From assembly GCF_004339595.1 (NCBI RefSeq), contig NZ_SMFU01000007.1:310001-374000 (forward strand): a stretch of 64,000 bases of DNA. Reading direction: 5' to 3'. Below, piece by piece: positions 53,329-63,104 of the stretch. The notes beneath the pieces were generated by a model. It had not been told where the DNA came from and searched no databases. It saw only the letters and a list, made by a program, of their open reading frames with translations. How positions within the stretch are numbered: the stretch's first letter is position 1; each line of letters starts with the position of its first letter. The position numbers and the translations under genes were made by a program. The stretch comes from Marinobacterium mangrovicola (lineage in GTDB: Bacteria; Pseudomonadota; Gammaproteobacteria; Pseudomonadales; Balneatricaceae).

Positions 53329-53344
53329 ACACTAGATATTGTGT
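53329..53344 (+). promoter_or_regulatory. NrdR box 2
   Basis: ACACTAGATATTGTGT. Centre-to-centre distance to box 1 is 31 bp, about three helical turns, the usual NrdR tandem spacing. Confidence 0.88.
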
Positions 53345-53474
53345 TTTGGTGAAGTTTTAACCAAAGGTTCACAGTTCGCAATATTTGTACCAAAGAACAC
53401 AACATCTGCCGGGGCTTCAGCACGGAACTGACCCGGGCGGAATTCTCCAGGCTTTGTATTGAGGGATGGGCTAG

Positions 53475-55739
53475 ATGCAGCAAGATCTGATGGTAACCAA
53501 ACGTGACGGGCGGCGTGAATCGATCGATCTTGAGAAGATTCACCGGGTCATTATCTGGGCCGCTGAAGGGTTGGAAAATGTTTCGGTTTCTCAGGTTGAG
53601 CTCAAGGCTCACCTTCAGTTCTACGATGGCATCAAGACCTCCGATATCCATGAAACGCTGATCAAGTCTGCGGCGGACCTTATCTCCGAAGAGGCGCCGG
53701 ACTATCAGTATCTGGCTGCACGCCTGGCGATTTTCCATCTGCGTAAGCGCGCGTTCGGCACCTTTGAACCGCCGCACCTGTATGACCACGTGGTTAAACT
53801 GGTGGAAGACAAGCGTTACGACCAGCATCTGCTGACCGATTACACGCGTGAAGAGTTCGATGAACTCAACGACTACCTCGAGCACGGCCGCGACATGAAC
53901 TTCAGCTACGCGGCAGTTAAGCAGCTTGAAGGCAAGTACCTGGTGCAGAACCGTGTGTCAGGTGATGTCTATGAAAGCCCGCAGCTGCTCTACATGCTGG
54001 TATCTGCGTGCCTGTTCTCCGGCTATGACAAAGAAAGTCGTCTTGATTACGTCAAACGCTTCTATGACGCGACCTCTGAATTCAAGCTGTCTCTGCCGAC
54101 CCCGATCATGGCTGGCGTGCGTACGCCCACCCGTCAGTTCAGCTCCTGCGTACTGATCGAAACTGATGACAGCCTGGATTCCATCAACGCCACTGCGGCG
54201 GCGATCGTCAAATACGTATCGCAGCGCGCCGGTATCGGTATTAATGCTGGCCGCATCCGTGCTCTGGGCAGCCCGATCCGTAACGGTGAAGCGTTCCACA
54301 CCGGTTGCATCCCGTTCTACAAACATTTCCAGACCGCGGTTAAGTCCTGCTCCCAGGGCGGTGTGCGCGGTGGTGCAGCGACGCTGTTCTACCCGATCTG
54401 GCACCTGGAAGTTGAATCTCTGCTGGTGCTGAAGAACAACCGTGGTGTTGAAGAGAACCGTGTTCGTCACATCGATTACGGTGTGCAGATCAACAAGCTG
54501 ATGTACACCCGCATGATCAAGGGCGAAAACATCACTCTGTTTAGCCCGCACGACGTGCCGGGCCTGTACGACGCATTCTTTGCTGATCAGGAAGAGTTCG
54601 AGCGCCTGTACGTGCAGTACGAACAGGATCCGAGCATCCGCAAGAAGACCATCAAGGCGGTTGAGCTGTTCGGTCTGATGGCTTCTGAGCGTGCCTCTAC
54701 TGGTCGTATCTACGTGCAGAACGTGGACCACTGCAACACCCACAGCCCGTTCGACCCGAAAGTGGCGCCGGTGAAGCAGTCCAACCTCTGTCTCGAGATC
54801 GCGCTGCCGACCAAGCCGTTGAAGGATGTGAACGATCCCGAAGGTGAGATCGCGCTCTGCACTCTGTCTGCCTTTAACCTGGGCGCACTGGCAAATCTGG
54901 ATGAGCTGGAAAACCTCTCCGATCTAATCGTGCGCGCGCTCGACAGTCTGTTGGATTACCAGGACTATCCGGTGCCGGCCGCCTATAACGCCACCATGGG
55001 TCGTCGCACCCTGGGCGTGGGCGTGACCAACTTTGCCTACTACCTGGCCAAGCATGGTGTGCGCTACTCCGATGGCTCTGCCAACGGTCTGGTGCATCGC
55101 ACCTTCGAAGCGATTCAGTACTACCTGCTGAAGGCTTCCAACCAGCTGGCGAAAGAGAAGGGTCCTTGCCCGAAATTCAATGAAACGACCTACGCTCAGG
55201 GTCTGTTGCCGATCGACACCTACAAGCGTGACGTGGACAGCTTCTGCGAAGAGCCGCTGCATTATTTCTGGGAAACCCTGCGCGAAGATATCCGTGAGTT
55301 CGGTCTGCGCAACAGCACCCTGACGGCGCTGATGCCCTGCGAAACCTCCTCGCAGATCACCAACTCCACCAACGGTATCGAGCCGCCGCGCGGTTTCGTA
55401 TCGGTGAAGTCCAGCAAGGACGGCATCATGAAGCAGGTGGTGCCAGAGTATCTGGAGCTCAAGGACGACTATGAGCTGCTCTGGTCAATTCCGAACAACG
55501 ATGGTTACCTGCAGCTGGTAGGTATCATGCAGAAGTTCGTCGATCAGTCGATCTCGGCCAACACCAACTACGACCCGACCAAGTTCACGGGTGAGAAGGT
55601 GCCGATGAAGCAGCTGCTGAAAGACCTGCTGACCGCTTACAAGTACGGCGTGAAGACTCTCTACTACCATAACACCCGCGACGGCGCGAAAGACTCGCAC
55701 GACGATATCGGGTGTGAAGGTGGCGCCTGCAAGCTGTAA
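53475..55739 (+). CDS. nrdA: Ribonucleoside-diphosphate reductase alpha subunit, class Ia
   Basis: NrdA, 754 residues. N-terminal ATP-cone (about 5-90) for dATP control, catalytic barrel with FSSCVLIETDD and NLCLEIALP (the redox cysteine pair), and the C-terminal tail GCEGGACKL with the shuttle cysteines. Reduces NDPs to dNDPs with NrdB. Preceded by two NrdR boxes overlapping its promoter. A strong hairpin separates it from nrdB. Confidence 0.96.
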   Translation: MQQDLMVTKRDGRRESIDLEKIHRVIIWAAEGLENVSVSQVELKAHLQFYDGIKTSDIHETLIKSAADLISEEAPDYQYLAARLAIFHLRKRAFGTFEPPHLYDHVVKLVEDKRYDQHLLTDYTREEFDELNDYLEHGRDMNFSYAAVKQLEGKYLVQNRVSGDVYESPQLLYMLVSACLFSGYDKESRLDYVKRFYDATSEFKLSLPTPIMAGVRTPTRQFSSCVLIETDDSLDSINATAAAIVKYVSQRAGIGINAGRIRALGSPIRNGEAFHTGCIPFYKHFQTAVKSCSQGGVRGGAATLFYPIWHLEVESLLVLKNNRGVEENRVRHIDYGVQINKLMYTRMIKGENITLFSPHDVPGLYDAFFADQEEFERLYVQYEQDPSIRKKTIKAVELFGLMASERASTGRIYVQNVDHCNTHSPFDPKVAPVKQSNLCLEIALPTKPLKDVNDPEGEIALCTLSAFNLGALANLDELENLSDLIVRALDSLLDYQDYPVPAAYNATMGRRTLGVGVTNFAYYLAKHGVRYSDGSANGLVHRTFEAIQYYLLKASNQLAKEKGPCPKFNETTYAQGLLPIDTYKRDVDSFCEEPLHYFWETLREDIREFGLRNSTLTALMPCETSSQITNSTNGIEPPRGFVSVKSSKDGIMKQVVPEYLELKDDYELLWSIPNNDGYLQLVGIMQKFVDQSISANTNYDPTKFTGEKVPMKQLLKDLLTAYKYGVKTLYYHNTRDGAKDSHDDIGCEGGACKL

Positions 55740-55771
55740 CTGCCGCTTCCGTCACGTAGAAACCTATTTAT

Positions 55772-55795
55772 CTCCTCCCGCGCTTGCGGGAGGAG
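55772..55795 (+). repeat. Strong hairpin between nrdA and nrdB
   Basis: Ten-bp perfect stem CTCCTCCCGC / GCGGGAGGAG with GCTT loop, 32 bp after nrdA. There is only a short T stretch behind it (CCTATTTC), so it may attenuate or protect the nrdA mRNA while allowing nrdB expression. Confidence 0.7.
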
Positions 55796-55827
55796 CCTAT
55801 TTCGCTATTGCATTCAGGATAGATTGA

Positions 55828-56958
55828 ATGGCCTACTCAACTTTCAGTCATAGCGATCACGATGCGACTCGTGAGCCGATGTTTTTTGGTCGTAGTGTTA
55901 ACGTCGCCCGTTACGACAAGCAGAAATACCCCATCTTCGAAAAGCTGATCGAGAAGCAGCTGTCTTTCTTCTGGCGTCCGGAAGAGGTCGATCTGAGTAC
56001 CGACCGTAAGGACTTTCAGAAGATGCCTGAGCATGAGAAGCACATCTTCCTGAGCAACCTGAAGTATCAGACGCTGCTGGATTCGGTGCAGGGGCGCTCG
56101 CCGAACGTGGCGTTTCTGCCGATCGTCTCTCTGCCGGAGCTGGAAACCTGGTTCGAGACCTGGGCGTTCAGTGAGACGATTCACAGCCGCTCCTACACCC
56201 ACATTATTCGCAACATCGTCAACGAGCCGTCCTCGGTGTTTGACGAGATCGTGACGAATGAAATGATCATCCGCCGTGCGGAGTCAGTGACCAAGCTCTA
56301 CGACGAGCTGATAGAGCTGACCAATCTTTACACCGTGCACGGTGAAGGTATTCACGATGTGGATGGGCGCAAGGTTGATACTTCGCTGTATAACCTCAAA
56401 CGCGCGCTCTACCTGACCATGGTGTCGGTAAACGTGCTGGAAGCGATCCGCTTCTACGTCAGCTTTGCCTGCTCCTTTGCGTTTGCTGAGCGTGCGATCA
56501 TGGAGGGTAACGCCAAGATCATTCGCTTGATCGCGCGGGACGAGGCTCTGCATCTGACCGGCACCCAGCATATTCTGAATCTGATGAAGTCAGGTAATGA
56601 TGACCCGGACTTCAAGCAGATCGCGGCAGAGTGTGAAGATGACGTTTACCGTATCTTCAAGGAAGCGGCGCAGCAGGAGAAGGACTGGGCAGAGTACCTG
56701 TTCAGCGAAGGCTCCATGATCGGTCTGAACGCTCGTATCCTTGGTGATTACGTGGAGTACATTACCAATGTGCGTATGAAGGCGCTGGGGCTGAAAGAGG
56801 CCTTTGAGCCGCGCCAGAATCCGCTGCCCTGGATGAACGCCTGGTTGATCAGTGACAACGTCCAGGTGGCGCCTCAGGAAGCTGAAATCAGTTCTTATCT
56901 GGTGGGTCAGATCGACAACGATGTCGACTCCGACGACTTTGATGGTTTCGATCTGTAA
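55828..56958 (+). CDS. nrdB: Ribonucleoside-diphosphate reductase beta subunit
   Basis: NrdB, 376 residues, carries the diiron-tyrosyl radical. Iron-ligand helices: the [16 protein letters not shown] region, [11 protein letters not shown] and [13 protein letters not shown]. Usual length. Followed 12 bp later by a [2Fe-2S] ferredoxin. Confidence 0.96.
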   Translation: MAYSTFSHSDHDATREPMFFGRSVNVARYDKQKYPIFEKLIEKQLSFFWRPEEVDLSTDRKDFQKMPEHEKHIFLSNLKYQTLLDSVQGRSPNVAFLPIVSLPELETWFETWAFSETIHSRSYTHIIRNIVNEPSSVFDEIVTNEMIIRRAESVTKLYDELIELTNLYTVHGEGIHDVDGRKVDTSLYNLKRALYLTMVSVNVLEAIRFYVSFACSFAFAERAIMEGNAKIIRLIARDEALHLTGTQHILNLMKSGNDDPDFKQIAAECEDDVYRIFKEAAQQEKDWAEYLFSEGSMIGLNARILGDYVEYITNVRMKALGLKEAFEPRQNPLPWMNAWLISDNVQVAPQEAEISSYLVGQIDNDVDSDDFDGFDL

Positions 56959-56970
56959 AGGCCGGTTCCC

Positions 56971-57237
56971 ATGTCTGGTATCCCGCGAATAAAGGTCAGT
57001 AATTTCCACACCTTCTTTTACCAGTACGAGTTTTCTCTGCTGGATGCGCTGGAAGCCCAGGAGATTCCGGCGCCTTACAACTGCCGCGGTGGTTACTGCG
57101 GCTGTTGTAAGGTGCGCCTGATCGATGGCGAAGTGGAATATGTCCAGGACAGTCTTGTTGATCTGGACGATGATGAAATCCTCACCTGCTGTTGTCGCCC
57201 GGCAACGCATATCGAGATCGAAATGCCCGACTCCTGA
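56971..57237 (+). CDS. [2Fe-2S] ferredoxin for NrdB maintenance (YfaE-like)
   Basis: Plant-type ferredoxin of 88 residues with CRGGYCGCC (about residues 39-47) and a fourth ligand in the LTCCCRP segment. In E. coli YfaE is encoded after nrdB and reduces the diiron site for cofactor assembly. Same position here. The stop codon is part of a hairpin (57225-57244). Confidence 0.9.
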   Translation: MSGIPRIKVSNFHTFFYQYEFSLLDALEAQEIPAPYNCRGGYCGCCKVRLIDGEVEYVQDSLVDLDDDEILTCCCRPATHIEIEMPDS

Positions 57238-57247
57238 GTCGGGCTTT
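57225..57247 (+). terminator. Hairpin overlapping the end of the ferredoxin gene
   Basis: GCCCGAC and GTCGGGC arms with a 6-nt loop, then TTTGA. It lies partly inside the coding region. Confidence 0.65.
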
Positions 57248-57892
57248 GATCCCGGTCACCACCTTCTTTTTTCCCCGGCTGATTGCTCCTGTTTGGTTGT
57301 CAGGTCGTTGACTTTTTCACAAGCACCTGGTCTCAGGCGGGAGTGCTGTGAGTGAATTTTAATAAGCCCTCTGGATCTATCTTTTATTTCATAACTTATT
57401 GAAAATAAAGGGTTATAGTTTTTTGGTCTATTTTTCTGCAATCTGCTGAAGTGCAGTAACCATGCTGGCTGGCGTCATCTCTCCAGAATTTGTCCACCAA
57501 TCTATCAACAGAATCTGTGAGTAACATAGAGCTTCATTTCTGTGCGCTGGAAATCACTAAAACAGGGCCTTTATGACCCTGTTTCTGGCAGGTTTTGAGG
57601 GCTCGGGTTTGGCTGCACCGTTATGGATGCGCTGAGGTTCTGCTCTAGTGCGCTTCGGTGGGCGGGGGTGGTGTTTATCCACTGCTGTGAAACAACTTGA
57701 TAAATAGTTCGTGTCAAGCCTTGATTTTTATATTTTATTTGTGTTTTATTTATCTAAATCAATGGCTTAAAGTAGCCTGTTCAATAAAAAACCATTTTGT
57801 AAAAAAGCCAGCAGGCATGCCTGCTGAGGCTGTTTTATCAGTGGTTGCTCACAGTTTTATCCACAGTATCTGGGTATAACTCACCGCTTCAA
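57248..57892. other. AT-rich 645-bp gap without recognised gene
   Basis: Low-GC compared with both sides. It holds a hairpin AAACAGGG/CCCTGTTT (57559-57583), a perfect DnaA-box sequence TTATCCACA (57857-57865) and a one-mismatch copy (57675-57683). Two short open frames (57256-57441 minus, 57697-57879 plus) have no ribosome site or recognisable product. No tRNA seen. Confidence 0.5.
57802..57831 (-). terminator. Terminator of nth (minus strand)
   Basis: Stem GCCAGCAGG / CCTGCTGAGGC with CATG loop, and TTTTTT directly after it on the minus strand, about 60 bp past the nth stop. Confidence 0.85.
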
Positions 57893-58531
57893 TCAGGCGT
57901 ATTCACTCTTCTCTTTGAATTCACACAGATCTTCGATGGTGCATGCCCCGCAGCGTGGCTTGCGTGCCGTGCAGACGTAGCGGCCATGCAGAATCAGCCA
58001 GTGATGGGCGTCGTGCAGAAATTCCTTGGGGACAAACCGCAGCAGCTTCTTTTCCACCTCCAGTACAGTCTTGCCGGGCGCGATGCGGGTACGGTTGGAG
58101 ACGCGGAATATATGCGTATCCACGGCCATGGTCGGCTGTCCAAAAGCGGTGTTGAGGACCACGTTGGCGGTTTTGCGGCCGACACCGGGTAGTTTCTCCA
58201 GAGCCTCTCGGGTTTCCGGTACTTCTCCGCCGTGCTCCTCCAGCAGGATGCGGCAGGTTTTGATGACGTTTTCCGCTTTGCTGTTAAACAGGCCGATGGT
58301 CTTGATGTAGGACTTGAGGCCGTCAACACCCAGATCGAGGATCGTCTGGGGCGTATTAGCCACGGGGAAGAGCTTGGCTGTGGCTTTATTCACGCCCACG
58401 TCGGTAGCCTGGGCCGAGAGAGTAACTGCCACCAGCAGCTCAAATGGGGTGCTGTAGGCGAGTTCTGTGGTTGGGTTCGGGTTGGCGTCCCGCAGGCGGG
58501 AAAATATCTGATAGCGTTTTTCGGCGTTCAT
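57893..58531 (-). CDS. nth: Endonuclease III
   Basis: Nth, 212 residues. DNA glycosylase/AP-lyase for oxidised pyrimidines. Seen: helix-hairpin-helix LPGVGRKTANVVLN with catalytic Lys, catalytic Asp in MAVDTHIFRVSNR, and a [4Fe-4S] motif C-x6-C-x2-C-x5-C (CTARKPRCGACTIEDLC). In many gammaproteobacteria it follows rnfE directly; here two signalling genes intervene. Confidence 0.96.
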   Translation of the reverse strand: MNAEKRYQIFSRLRDANPNPTTELAYSTPFELLVAVTLSAQATDVGVNKATAKLFPVANTPQTILDLGVDGLKSYIKTIGLFNSKAENVIKTCRILLEEHGGEVPETREALEKLPGVGRKTANVVLNTAFGQPTMAVDTHIFRVSNRTRIAPGKTVLEVEKKLLRFVPKEFLHDAHHWLILHGRYVCTARKPRCGACTIEDLCEFKEKSEYA

Positions 58532-58557
58532 CTAACGTTACTGGCTATGGCGAAAGG

Positions 58558-59517
58558 TTAGAGCAGGGTGGTTTGGTCGCGACCCTGAAGTTTGGACTGA
58601 TAGAGTGCCTGATCAGCCCGCCTTAGCCAATGGTCGTGGTCTGAATCATCCGCTGAGGCCTGTGCAATGCCGAGACTGATGGTAAAGACAAAGCTTTGTT
58701 CGCGGTACACGATCTCCAGAGCCTGTACGGCGAGCCGCAGCCGCTCTGCGAGCACTTCCGCCTGGTAGTCGGCCGTGTCTGGGAGCAGGATGGCGAACTC
58801 TTCGCCGCCGTATCGCCCGGCTATGTCGGTGGAGCGAATATGGTTCTGAATCAGGCTGGAAAGCGCCCTGATCGCTTTATCGCCCGCAGGGTGGCCATAG
58901 GTGTCGTTGATCTTTTTGAAGTGATCTATGTCCAGCATGATCAGGCAGCTGGGCTGGCCGCTACGCAGAAAACGGTTGTATTCGCGCTCCAGGCACTCTT
59001 CCCAGTAGCCGCGGTTGTTCAGCCCGGTCAGGCGATCGGTGCGGCTGAGGCTCTGCAGCTCTTCGTTTGCCTTGGCCAGGCGTTGGTGGCTGATCGCTGC
59101 ATCGGTCATATCGTAAATAATGATGCCGATATGGGTGACCGTTCCTTCCGGGTTGGTCAGCGGTATCAGTGTCACATTCTGATACATCTGCTTGGTCTTA
59201 CCGGTGAACGGGCGGTCGGGTTTGAAGTTGAACAGGCAGGTGCGCTCCTGCCAGGTGATAAACGACCGGTTGCGCAGCATGAAAACCGACTGCATCTTAC
59301 CTTTCAGCCATTTTTCCGGTAGCTCGGCGAACAGTGAAAAAATTGACTGAGTCAGTACGCCAGACTCATCCATCCCCGAGTGGTTGACCATGAAACGGTT
59401 CCAGAGTTGAACCCGGTAGTCACGGTCGAGTACTACCAGTCCTACATCCAGGTTTTGCAGCAGCTCTGTATGCCAGTGAAACTTATCGATTGCGGAAGCG
59501 TTACGTGGATCGCTCAT
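58558..59517 (-). CDS. PAS-GGDEF diguanylate cyclase
   Basis: Protein of 319 residues. PAS-like sensor domain (about 15-135) followed by a GGDEF domain (about 150-315) with the active-site motif GGEEF and an inhibitory I-site RSTD five residues before it. It synthesises cyclic di-GMP from two GTP and is probably product-inhibited. No membrane segment. Its start shares a base with the REC-CheC stop, so the two are co-translated and may form one pathway. Confidence 0.92.
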   Translation of the reverse strand: MSDPRNASAIDKFHWHTELLQNLDVGLVVLDRDYRVQLWNRFMVNHSGMDESGVLTQSIFSLFAELPEKWLKGKMQSVFMLRNRSFITWQERTCLFNFKPDRPFTGKTKQMYQNVTLIPLTNPEGTVTHIGIIIYDMTDAAISHQRLAKANEELQSLSRTDRLTGLNNRGYWEECLEREYNRFLRSGQPSCLIMLDIDHFKKINDTYGHPAGDKAIRALSSLIQNHIRSTDIAGRYGGEEFAILLPDTADYQAEVLAERLRLAVQALEIVYREQSFVFTISLGIAQASADDSDHDHWLRRADQALYQSKLQGRDQTTLL

Positions 59518-60524
59518 TAGAGGTGCTTGGTCCGTTCGTGGAGTGCCGCAAGGGAATCTTCGGTAAACAGCAGCAACAGGTTGCAGCTGATATCGTAGCC
59601 TTCAACCCGGTAGCCCAACTCAATGGTCAGAGTTTGCTGCCAACGTTCGAGCTCGGCAGAGGGCGGGAGATCGCAGTGTGAGCCTAGAATAACGGGCGGT
59701 CCCTGGCTGAAGTGGACCTGGATCTGGTCGCCCAGTGCGCCCAGGTAGGCGCTGATCAGAACATTGGCGATATCCATCAACAGCTCGCGTTTGAGCTGTG
59801 GTGTCATGTCGCCGTCGAGCTGCATCAATTTGGCCATGTCCTCGAGGCTGTGCTGGTCGAACACGAGCATCGCTTCTCCGGCAATCCCGGCGCCGAGAAA
59901 TCCCTGGCAGAGTGTATCAGCGCTACCGCTCTCGATCCGTACCTGCTCCAGCAGGGCGGAGATTTCCTCGCCCTCAATCAGGCGGACGCGGGGTACTGGA
60001 AGCTGCACGAAAACCCCAAGTAACTGCGCGAGCCGCTCAGCTGCAGAGCCCAGGGCGATGTTGGAGAGCTCCTGGTAGTAGTCCTGAAGCTGGAGGGATT
60101 GGTCAAAGCCTGAAGTGGGAAGTGCCGAAAGCTCTTTATGGGAGGGTTCTAGTTCGTCCAAAATACCGTAGGAGGCGAGAGCTTCGCGCACCGCATCTTT
60201 GTCGATCGGCTTGCGAATAAAGCCGATAGCGCCGAGGTCTAGAACTCTTTTCCGGGCTTGGGGCTGGATATCACCGGAGACGACAATGACGATGCAGGGC
60301 AGGTCCTGGGCGCGGATACGCTCCAGGGTCTGGTAACCATCCATGATCGGCATGTTCAGGTCGAGGAACAGCAGGTGGGCCTTGCCGGCGCGGGCAGCCT
60401 CTATTGCCTCCAGGCCATGAGATGCCTCGGTGACACTCAGATTCCACTCCGCAAGCGAGCGGCCCATCTGTTTGCGCGCCAGCGGGGAATCATCACAGAT
60501 TACTACAGGTATCGGGGCGCTCAC
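59517..60524 (-). CDS. Response regulator with REC and CheC-like phosphatase domain
   Basis: Protein of 335 residues. REC domain (about 5-120) with acidic pocket DD (11-12), phospho-acceptor Asp55 and switch Lys in IRKPID. A CheC/CheX-like domain follows (about 145-330) with two E/D-x2-N type motifs (ELSN and DIAN), which in CheC dephosphorylate CheY-P. It may act on its own REC or on other receivers. Coupled to the GGDEF gene downstream. Confidence 0.87.
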   Translation of the reverse strand: MSAPIPVVICDDSPLARKQMGRSLAEWNLSVTEASHGLEAIEAARAGKAHLLFLDLNMPIMDGYQTLERIRAQDLPCIVIVVSGDIQPQARKRVLDLGAIGFIRKPIDKDAVREALASYGILDELEPSHKELSALPTSGFDQSLQLQDYYQELSNIALGSAAERLAQLLGVFVQLPVPRVRLIEGEEISALLEQVRIESGSADTLCQGFLGAGIAGEAMLVFDQHSLEDMAKLMQLDGDMTPQLKRELLMDIANVLISAYLGALGDQIQVHFSQGPPVILGSHCDLPPSAELERWQQTLTIELGYRVEGYDISCNLLLLFTEDSLAALHERTKHL

Positions 60525-60660
60525 CGGGACTCCTTAGGGTGTGCATGGCCGTAAAACCGGTTAGTTAGCGTCTCTGTGACTGTGCTTTAAATGTCACTTC
60601 CTTGAGACGCTATTGGAATGCTGTAGGCATTTGAATCGATTCTGGTCCTGTGGTCAACCG

Positions 60661-61368
60661 TTAGCCCGTTACTCGGACACGTTTACTGCCAGATTCTGAT
60701 GCATCGACCAGCGGGATCTGCTTGCGGCGCTTTTCCGCCCGCGCATCAATCACGTTCTTCAGTGCGATCAGCAGACCCAGGCCGACGAAGGCGCCGGGCG
60801 GCAGAATCGCAAACAGGAAGCCGTCGTAGTTGTCCGCCAGGGTGATAGTCCAGTTGCGAGCGCTTTCACCAAACAGCAGGTGCATGTTGGAGAAGATAGC
60901 GCCGGTGCCAAGGACTTCGCGAATAGCACCCAGCAGCACCAGCACGCAGGTAAAACCGGTGCTCATCATAAACCCGTCGACCACCGAGGCCGATACCGGG
61001 TTTTTGGCGGCGAAGGCGTCGGCACGACCCATGATCACGCAGTTAGTCACGATCAGTGGGATAAAAATCCCCAGAATCAGGTACAGCTCGTAGGTGAATG
61101 CCTGCATTAGCAGTTCGATAGCGGTCACGAACGAGGCGATGATCATAACAAAAATCGGCAGACGAACCGTTTCCGGTACCAGGCGTCGGAACAGTGATAC
61201 CGTGAGGTTAGAGCTGGTCAGTACCAGGGTGCTGGCCACGCCCAGGCCGATGGCGTTAACCACCGAGCTGGTGACTGCGAGCAGCGGGCAGAGACCGAGC
61301 AGCTGTACCAGTGCCGGGTTGTTGTGCCAGAGGCCGTTCAGGGTGATCTTGCGATAATCGACGCTCAT
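60661..61368 (-). CDS. rnfE: Rnf complex membrane subunit RnfE/RsxE
   Basis: RnfE, 235 residues, about six membrane helices. Part of the Rnf Na+/H+-pumping NADH:ferredoxin oxidoreductase (RsxE in the SoxR-reducing complex). Seen: [16 protein letters not shown] and [11 protein letters not shown] motifs. Overlaps rnfG by 4 nt. A 136-bp gap separates it from the REC-CheC gene. Confidence 0.94.
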   Translation of the reverse strand: MSVDYRKITLNGLWHNNPALVQLLGLCPLLAVTSSVVNAIGLGVASTLVLTSSNLTVSLFRRLVPETVRLPIFVMIIASFVTAIELLMQAFTYELYLILGIFIPLIVTNCVIMGRADAFAAKNPVSASVVDGFMMSTGFTCVLVLLGAIREVLGTGAIFSNMHLLFGESARNWTITLADNYDGFLFAILPPGAFVGLGLLIALKNVIDARAEKRRKQIPLVDASESGSKRVRVTG

Positions 61369-62021
61369 GATGCATTGCTCCCTTGTTGTCCGGCAGATTC
61401 GGTAGCCGGTGTGAGCAGGCGTGCCTTGTGGGCACGAAAGTATTGGATGGCGCGTCCGGTGGCATTGACCACCGCCCGTGGCGTGATGGTCGCGCCGGTG
61501 AACTGGTCAAACTGACCGCCATCTTTCTGTACCGCCCAGCTGTCGTCGCCGGGTCCGGTCTGGGTCTTGCCGACAAAGTCGTCCAGCCAGTTTGACTTGG
61601 AGGGTTCGATCTTGTCGCCGAGTCCCGGTGTTTCCTTGTGCGACAGTACGCGTACGCCAGCCACTGTATCGTCGCGGTTTATGCCCACCAGCAGATGGAT
61701 ATCACCGCTGTAGCCGTCCGGTGCGACCACCGGCATGATCACGGTCTGTACCTCGCCATCAACGATCGCCTGCCAGGCTTCGCGCGGCTGTGCCAGGTCC
61801 AGTTCCGGTGCGTCGAACGGGATGCGGTGCTCGTGCAGCTGGTCATCGACGGAGCGCGGCACGATCTCGTACAGGGCACGGGCTTCCGCCTGCGCAATAT
61901 TGGCGGCAATGCGGTCGCTGGTGGCCACCTGGGTGACCGCAATAACGCCAGCGGTGACTACCGCGAATACGGCGATACCCAGAGTGCTGCGACGCAGGGC
62001 GGCAAACATCTCTGTATTCAT
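61365..62021 (-). CDS. rnfG: Rnf complex flavoprotein subunit RnfG/RsxG
   Basis: RnfG, 218 residues. One N-terminal membrane anchor (about 12-32) and a periplasmic FMN-binding domain with the covalent-flavin threonine in FTGATIT (about 170-176). Carries electrons within the Rnf complex. Overlaps rnfE and rnfD by 4 nt each. Confidence 0.94.
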   Translation of the reverse strand: MNTEMFAALRRSTLGIAVFAVVTAGVIAVTQVATSDRIAANIAQAEARALYEIVPRSVDDQLHEHRIPFDAPELDLAQPREAWQAIVDGEVQTVIMPVVAPDGYSGDIHLLVGINRDDTVAGVRVLSHKETPGLGDKIEPSKSNWLDDFVGKTQTGPGDDSWAVQKDGGQFDQFTGATITPRAVVNATGRAIQYFRAHKARLLTPATESAGQQGSNAS

Positions 62022-63076
62022 TGGCTCTTTCCTTTCGTGCCGCGGTTTGCCTTCTTATGGCCGTAGGTACGCGGCTGAGTGTACTGGTCGATAAAGGGCG
62101 CGCAGAGGTTCATCAGTAGCACCGAGAATGCCACTGCGTCGGGATAGTTGCCCCAGGTGCGGATGATATAGATCATCACGCCGATCAGTGCGCCGTAGAT
62201 GATCTTGCCGCGGTTGCTGGTGGCGGACGATACCGGGTCGGTGACGATAAAAAATGCACCCAGCATGGTGGCGCCCACGCCCAGATGTACGATTGGGCTG
62301 ACGTAGTTATCCGGATCGAAACCGTAGAACATGCTCGCCATCAGGAACAGCGCGATCAGCATCGACAGCGGAGCATGCCAGGTGAAGATCTTGCGTGATA
62401 GCAGGAAAATACCACCCATGAACCAGGCCGCACTGATGGCGTACCAGGCCGCGACACCGTTCACCAGCACGTCCGACTGGCGCCAGAGCTCTTCGGTGGT
62501 GAGGCCGGCACGGTGCTTGAGCACATCCAGTGGTGTGGCGCCGGTGAAGGAGTCGTACCACTGCTGTTCCACGCTGCCAAAGATCACCTGCAGGGTGTCG
62601 AGGAAGCCGGCTACATGCCAGCCTTCGCCGTTCTGGGTGATCGGTGCGGTCCAGCGGGTCATCTCTACAGGGAAGGAGACCAGCAGCAGTGCATAGGCCA
62701 CCATGGCCGGGTTGAACGGGTTGTTGCCCAGCCCGCCATAGAGCTGCTTGGCGATAACGATGGCGAAGAATATGCCGGTCGCTGTCACCCACCAGGCGGA
62801 GAAGGGCGGAATCGCCACGGCCACCAGTACGGCGGTGACCAGCGCACTGCCATCCGACAGGAAAAAGCCCACGGGGCGTTTGCGCAGCTTCAGCACGGCG
62901 GCTTCAAACAGCAGTGCCAGCACCGAGGCAAGCACGATCTGGATCAGCGTACCCCAGCCGAAAAATACCGTCATCGCAAGGATGCCGGGCAGGGTGGCCA
63001 GCAGCACCAGGCGCATTACATTGGCGGTGCTGTTGGCTTTGGATACGTGAGGCGAACTCAGGTGTATCAGTGCCAT
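62018..63076 (-). CDS. rnfD: Rnf complex membrane flavoprotein RnfD/RsxD
   Basis: RnfD, 352 residues, about ten membrane helices. The covalent-FMN threonine lies in FTGATPLDVLK (about 185). NPFNPAMVAYALLLVSFP is the NqrB/RnfD family motif. Part of the ion-translocating Rnf core. The gene begins 28 bp after rnfC. Confidence 0.94.
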   Translation of the reverse strand: MALIHLSSPHVSKANSTANVMRLVLLATLPGILAMTVFFGWGTLIQIVLASVLALLFEAAVLKLRKRPVGFFLSDGSALVTAVLVAVAIPPFSAWWVTATGIFFAIVIAKQLYGGLGNNPFNPAMVAYALLLVSFPVEMTRWTAPITQNGEGWHVAGFLDTLQVIFGSVEQQWYDSFTGATPLDVLKHRAGLTTEELWRQSDVLVNGVAAWYAISAAWFMGGIFLLSRKIFTWHAPLSMLIALFLMASMFYGFDPDNYVSPIVHLGVGATMLGAFFIVTDPVSSATSNRGKIIYGALIGVMIYIIRTWGNYPDAVAFSVLLMNLCAPFIDQYTQPRTYGHKKANRGTKGKSQ

Positions 63077-63104
63077 CGGTCAGAGTTCCTGTGGCAGAAA
63101 AAGG

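Noticed and set aside
57697-57879. 60-codon frame in the AT-rich gap
   Set aside because: No ribosome site, it runs into the nth terminator, and its composition is that of AT-rich non-coding DNA.
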